This document shows, piece after piece, positions 6,475-8,592 of a stretch of 8,592 bases of DNA. Position 1 is the stretch's first letter. Every line of letters starts with the position of its first letter. The notes under the pieces were generated by a model. The model worked only from the letters and a program-made list of their open reading frames with translations, was not told the DNA's origin and did no database searches. Origin of the DNA: Desulfobacterales bacterium (lineage in GTDB: Bacteria; Desulfobacterota; Desulfobacteria; Desulfobacterales; UBA5852); NCBI GenBank assembly GCA_016735415.1, contig JAERRP010000893.1, forward strand, positions 1 to 8,592, written 5' to 3'. The translations under genes were made by a program, and so were the position numbers.

Positions 6475-7502
6475 TGGAAAACCTAAAAGACATTATTGAA
6501 AGCCTGGTTTTTGTTTCCGCCCCCCCCCTTTCCGTTAACCGCCTGGCGGCAATTCTGGAAGACGTCGAGCCCCGCGATATCCGGCTCGCATTGGCGGAAC
6601 TGCAAGGTGAATATGATGATCGGCAGGGTGGATTCATACTTCAGGAAGTCGCCGGCGGGGTTCAATTTCGCACCCGGGCCCGATATAGCGACTGGATCAA
6701 AAAGCTCTTAAAACCATCACCGACCCGGCTAAGTCGCGCGGCCCTTGAAACCCTGGCGATTATTGCCTACAAGCAACCCATCATTCGGGCTGATGTCGAG
6801 CATATCCGCGGCGTCGATTGCGGCGGTGTTCTGCGGATGTTGCTGGAGAGAAAACTCATCCGGGTACTGGGGCGCAAAGATATTCCCGGCCGTCCCATGA
6901 TCTATGGAACCACCAAAGAATTTCTGGAGATCTTCAATCTCAAGGACCTGAGCGAACTGCCCTCCCCCAAAGAAATCATGTCACTGGGCACCGCTGAGGA
7001 TGACGATGAAATCCAGGCGGACAATTCGGACGCACTGACGGTCCTTGCAACAGACACGGCTTTGCCTGAAGACGTCTCGAGAGAGACGGTTAAGCCTGTC
7101 GAGGCCATACCGGAATCCAGCAATAACGTGGTTCCGCCAGATGCAACGGATGACGAAGCGACTCAGCCGGTTGAGACGCTTGCGGATTCAGGTGATCAAG
7201 CGCAAGCCTCGGCAGTCGGTTTCGGGGACGGAAAAAACCCGTCTCATTTTGAGACAGCCACACCGGCCGACACACAGGCCCCTGACCGCGCGCCGGCAGA
7301 TGAAACTTTAGGGACACCCGCTTTGCAACCCGCCACCAGTGATATTGACGGCACGGATGTTGCAGAGGTAACACCCGGAAATGATTTGAAAAATGCTTTG
7401 CCCACTGGAAAAAATGCTTGTCTTCAAATCGGCCTGTTGCCTATAAATACGCCTCGGGTTTTACTTTCCGGAATGAAGGGAAAAGGGGGTGAGGAGTCTT
7501 AA
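6474..7502 (+). CDS. scpB: Segregation and condensation protein B with a long low-complexity C-terminal tail
   Basis: ScpB dimerises and binds the ScpA linker in the SMC condensin. Residues 1-165 form the conserved tandem winged-helix core: LKDIIESLVFVSAPPLS (4-20), SRAALETLAIIAYKQPI (87-103), IRGVDC (111-116) and GRPMIYGTTKEFLEIF (139-154). The protein is 342 residues, while family members are commonly about 170-250. The extra 170 or so residues (171-342) are rich in Ala, Thr, Asp, Glu and Pro, with no recognisable domain, and look disordered. They end in a more basic, glycine-containing stretch. The ATG at 6474 overlaps the scpA stop by one base; GTG at 6471 would add one residue. The TAA overlaps the ATG of the next gene (TAATG). 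The reading frame is continuous, so the tail does not require a frameshift. Confidence 0.93.
   Translation: MENLKDIIESLVFVSAPPLSVNRLAAILEDVEPRDIRLALAELQGEYDDRQGGFILQEVAGGVQFRTRARYSDWIKKLLKPSPTRLSRAALETLAIIAYKQPIIRADVEHIRGVDCGGVLRMLLERKLIRVLGRKDIPGRPMIYGTTKEFLEIFNLKDLSELPSPKEIMSLGTAEDDDEIQADNSDALTVLATDTALPEDVSRETVKPVEAIPESSNNVVPPDATDDEATQPVETLADSGDQAQASAVGFGDGKNPSHFETATPADTQAPDRAPADETLGTPALQPATSDIDGTDVAEVTPGNDLKNALPTGKNACLQIGLLPINTPRVLLSGMKGKGGEES
7491..7496 (+). promoter_or_regulatory. Ribosome binding site of the HU/IHF gene
   Basis: GAGGAG, within the purine-rich stretch 7481-7496, lies five bases before the ATG at 7502. Unlike scpB, this gene can therefore initiate independently of upstream translation, consistent with the higher amounts usual for nucleoid proteins. 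Confidence 0.7.
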
Positions 7503-7777
7503 TGAATAAATCAGATATGATGATGGCTCTTAAGGAAAATGACAACCTCAGTCGTCAGGAAGCGGAAAGAATCGTAAACGTCTTTTTCCAATCGATTGAA
7601 GACTCCCTTTGCAATGGCGGACGTGTAGAAATAAGGGGCTTTGGCAGTTTCACGGTCAACCATTATAAATCTTATGTCGGTCGAAATCCTAAAACCGGCG
7701 ACCAGATACGCGTTCCATCCAAAAGGCTTCCTTTTTTCAAAGTCGGAAAAGAATTGAAAGACCTGGTTGACTATTAG
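7502..7777 (+). CDS. HU/IHF-family nucleoid protein, closest to IHF beta
   Basis: This 91-residue protein belongs to the HU/IHF family of DNA-bending nucleoid proteins. Family hallmarks are VEIRGFGSF (42-50), which closes the dimer body, and GRNPKTG (60-66) in the beta-ribbon arm, with the intercalating proline at 63. The C-terminal helix is FFKVGKELKDLV (78-89). The EIRGFGSF plus GRNPKTG combination resembles IHF beta more than classical HU, but many deltaproteobacterial paralogues look alike, so homodimer or IHF-alpha partnership is open. The start ATG overlaps the scpB stop by one base and has a good Shine-Dalgarno. Placement behind scpAB suggests a shared role in chromosome organisation. 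The tRNA-Val gene starts six bases after its stop. Confidence 0.92.
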   Translation: MNKSDMMMALKENDNLSRQEAERIVNVFFQSIEDSLCNGGRVEIRGFGSFTVNHYKSYVGRNPKTGDQIRVPSKRLPFFKVGKELKDLVDY

Positions 7778-7783
7778 AATCCA

Positions 7784-7858
7784 GGGCGGTTAACTCAGCG
7801 GGAGAGTGCTACCTTCACACGGTAGAAGTCACTGGTTCAATCCCAGTACCGCCCACCA
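7784..7858 (+). tRNA. tRNA-Val (anticodon CAC)
   Basis: A complete cloverleaf can be drawn. The acceptor stem pairs GGGCGGT (7784-7790) with ACCGCCC (7848-7854). The D stem pairs ACTC (7793-7796) with GAGT (7804-7807). The anticodon stem pairs CTACC (7809-7813) with GGTAG (7821-7825), enclosing loop TTCACAC with anticodon CAC at 7816-7818, which reads GUG valine codons. The T stem pairs ACTGG (7831-7835) with CCAGT (7843-7847) around TTCAATC. The discriminator is A7855 and CCA is encoded (7856-7858). All stems are perfect. It starts six bases after the HU/IHF stop codon with no room for its own promoter, so it is probably processed from the upstream transcript. Its 3' end is the likely integration site of the element that follows. 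Confidence 0.97.
7831..7858 (+). other. Probable attachment site (attL) at the tRNA-Val 3' end
   Basis: A tyrosine integrase gene lies immediately beyond the tRNA, with its stop 21 bases from the CCA end. Such integrases commonly recombine within the T arm and acceptor end of tRNA genes, with the element supplying the tRNA 3' part so that it stays intact. The exact core cannot be defined because the matching copy (attR) would lie beyond the right edge. Confidence 0.5.
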
Positions 7859-7866
7859 GTTAAATC

Positions 7867-7906
7867 AAGGGGTTACGCTTCATCGCGTCGCCCCTTCTTT
7901 CGTTTT
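7867..7906 (+). terminator. Hairpin terminator after tRNA-Val, overlapping the integrase 3' end
   Basis: AAGGGGTTACGC (7867-7878) pairs with GCGTCGCCCCTT (7885-7896) around a six-base loop TTCATC. The stem is 12 positions long with one mismatch (T7874/C7889) and one G-U pair. It is followed by CTTTCGTTTT, a broken T tract. This fits a factor-independent terminator for rightward transcription through scpAB-HU-tRNA. On the minus strand there is no T tract after the stem, so it is not an obvious integrase terminator. It overlaps the last codons and stop of the integrase gene and therefore belongs to the element side of the junction. Confidence 0.5.
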
Positions 7907-8592
7907 GGTCTCCATTTGGTCTCCACTTACGCCAAAAACCGTCATTTCCAACCCTCTTGCCGCCTCCTGATTGGTGTCCTTCATCAGAAGGGAATAGACG
8001 TTTAAACTCACGGACGGGCTTGAATGCCCGAGCTGCGTTTGAATGTATTTGATATTTTCGCCCTGTGCGATGAGGAGGCTTGCATAGGTGTGGCGCAAAT
8101 CGTGAAACCTTACTTTTCCCAACCCTGCGCTGTCTAACGCTGGCCGGAAGTACCTGTTGATCATGTTGTTGTGATTCAGCGGCTTTCCGGCCTCATTCGG
8201 AAAAACAAGGTCAAGATCGGAATTTCGGCATTGAAGCCGCCACCGTTTCAAGGCCGTCATGGTAGACGGGCCAAGATCAATCTTGCGTATTGAGCTTTTT
8301 GATTTCGGAGCATACCAGGCCTGATTGTTAAACGTCCGGCGAATATTAATCTGGTTTCTATCCCAGTCTACGTCTTTCCATTTGATCCCTGACAGTTCCC
8401 CCTGGCGCGCTCCGCTCATTATTGCCAACCGGAAAAGCATGTTGTGCTTGGCATCCTCAACGGCATTCAAAAAAGCATTGATTTCATCAGGTTTTAAAAT
8501 CCTGATAGGCGTGTCTTCAACCTCCCCCTGCCCCCGTGGCCTCTCTGCATCGCGTAGCGGGATGTAGTCCATGTATCCGTGCCGCACCGCAT
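7880..8592 (-). CDS. Tyrosine recombinase/integrase, 5' end beyond the window
   Basis: The frame is open to the right edge. A GTG at 8587-8585 is in frame, but the codon before it is also open, and a normal integrase has about 150 more N-terminal residues (arm-binding and SAM-like core-binding domains), so this is the C-terminal portion only. Numbering from that GTG, the catalytic set is complete: Arg61 in GARQGE, lysine in PKSKSSIRKIDL (95 or 97), HDLRH with His162 and Arg165, His188 in LGHSS and the nucleophile Tyr198 in SLNVYSLL. The enzyme cuts and rejoins DNA by a 3'-phosphotyrosine intermediate to integrate and excise its element. Its stop (TGA, 7882-7880) faces the tRNA-Val gene, the classic arrangement of a tRNA-targeting phage or integrative element. 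It is convergent with the host operon. Catalytic residues appear intact, so the enzyme may be active. Confidence 0.95.
   Translation of the reverse strand, partial: AVRHGYMDYIPLRDAERPRGQGEVEDTPIRILKPDEINAFLNAVEDAKHNMLFRLAIMSGARQGELSGIKWKDVDWDRNQINIRRTFNNQAWYAPKSKSSIRKIDLGPSTMTALKRWRLQCRNSDLDLVFPNEAGKPLNHNNMINRYFRPALDSAGLGKVRFHDLRHTYASLLIAQGENIKYIQTQLGHSSPSVSLNVYSLLMKDTNQEAARGLEMTVFGVSGDQMETKTKEGATR

Noticed and set aside
1..8592. CRISPR array, insertion sequence or toxin-antitoxin pair
   Set aside because: No regularly spaced direct repeats, no terminal inverted repeats with a transposase, and no small paired genes were seen; the only mobile-element gene is the integrase at the right edge.

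Overview
The window looks like chromosomal DNA of a Gram-negative deltaproteobacterium, most likely a sulfate reducer of the Desulfobacteraceae/Desulfosarcina type. This rests on gene content and style: a type IV pilus platform gene beside a PilS-like sensor start; one very large protein joining DHH, CBS and tRNA nucleotidyltransferase domains; and the order trpS, scpA, scpB, HU/IHF. The organism is inferred from family knowledge, not from a database match.

Layout. Positions 1-1486 read leftwards: a partial gene at the left edge (probable PilS-type sensor kinase N-terminus), then pilC. Positions 1487-1892 are a 406-base divergent intergenic region with a good sigma70-like promoter and Shine-Dalgarno for pilC, a short unexplained minus-strand reading frame and an 11-base imperfect direct repeat. 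Positions 1893-5609 read rightwards: the DHH-CBS-nucleotidyltransferase fusion, then trpS after 24 bases. After a 142-base gap come scpA, scpB and an IHF-beta/HU-type gene, joined by one-base stop/start overlaps (TGATG and TAATG). A tRNA-Val(CAC) gene follows only 6 bases after the HU/IHF stop. From 7859 onward the sequence appears to belong to an integrated element: a convergent tyrosine integrase gene ends 21 bases from the tRNA 3' end and runs off the right edge.

Functionally, one block handles tRNA maturation and charging (nucleotidyltransferase fusion, trpS, tRNA-Val). A second handles chromosome organisation (ScpA and ScpB as partners of SMC, plus the HU/IHF protein). The left end belongs to type IV pilus assembly. 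The right end is the integrase edge of a mobile element that uses the tRNA-Val 3' end as its attachment site. No clearly new system is visible. The most open leads are the unseen cargo of the integrated element, the hairpin that element places just after the tRNA, the long disordered tail of ScpB, and the small reading frame upstream of pilC.
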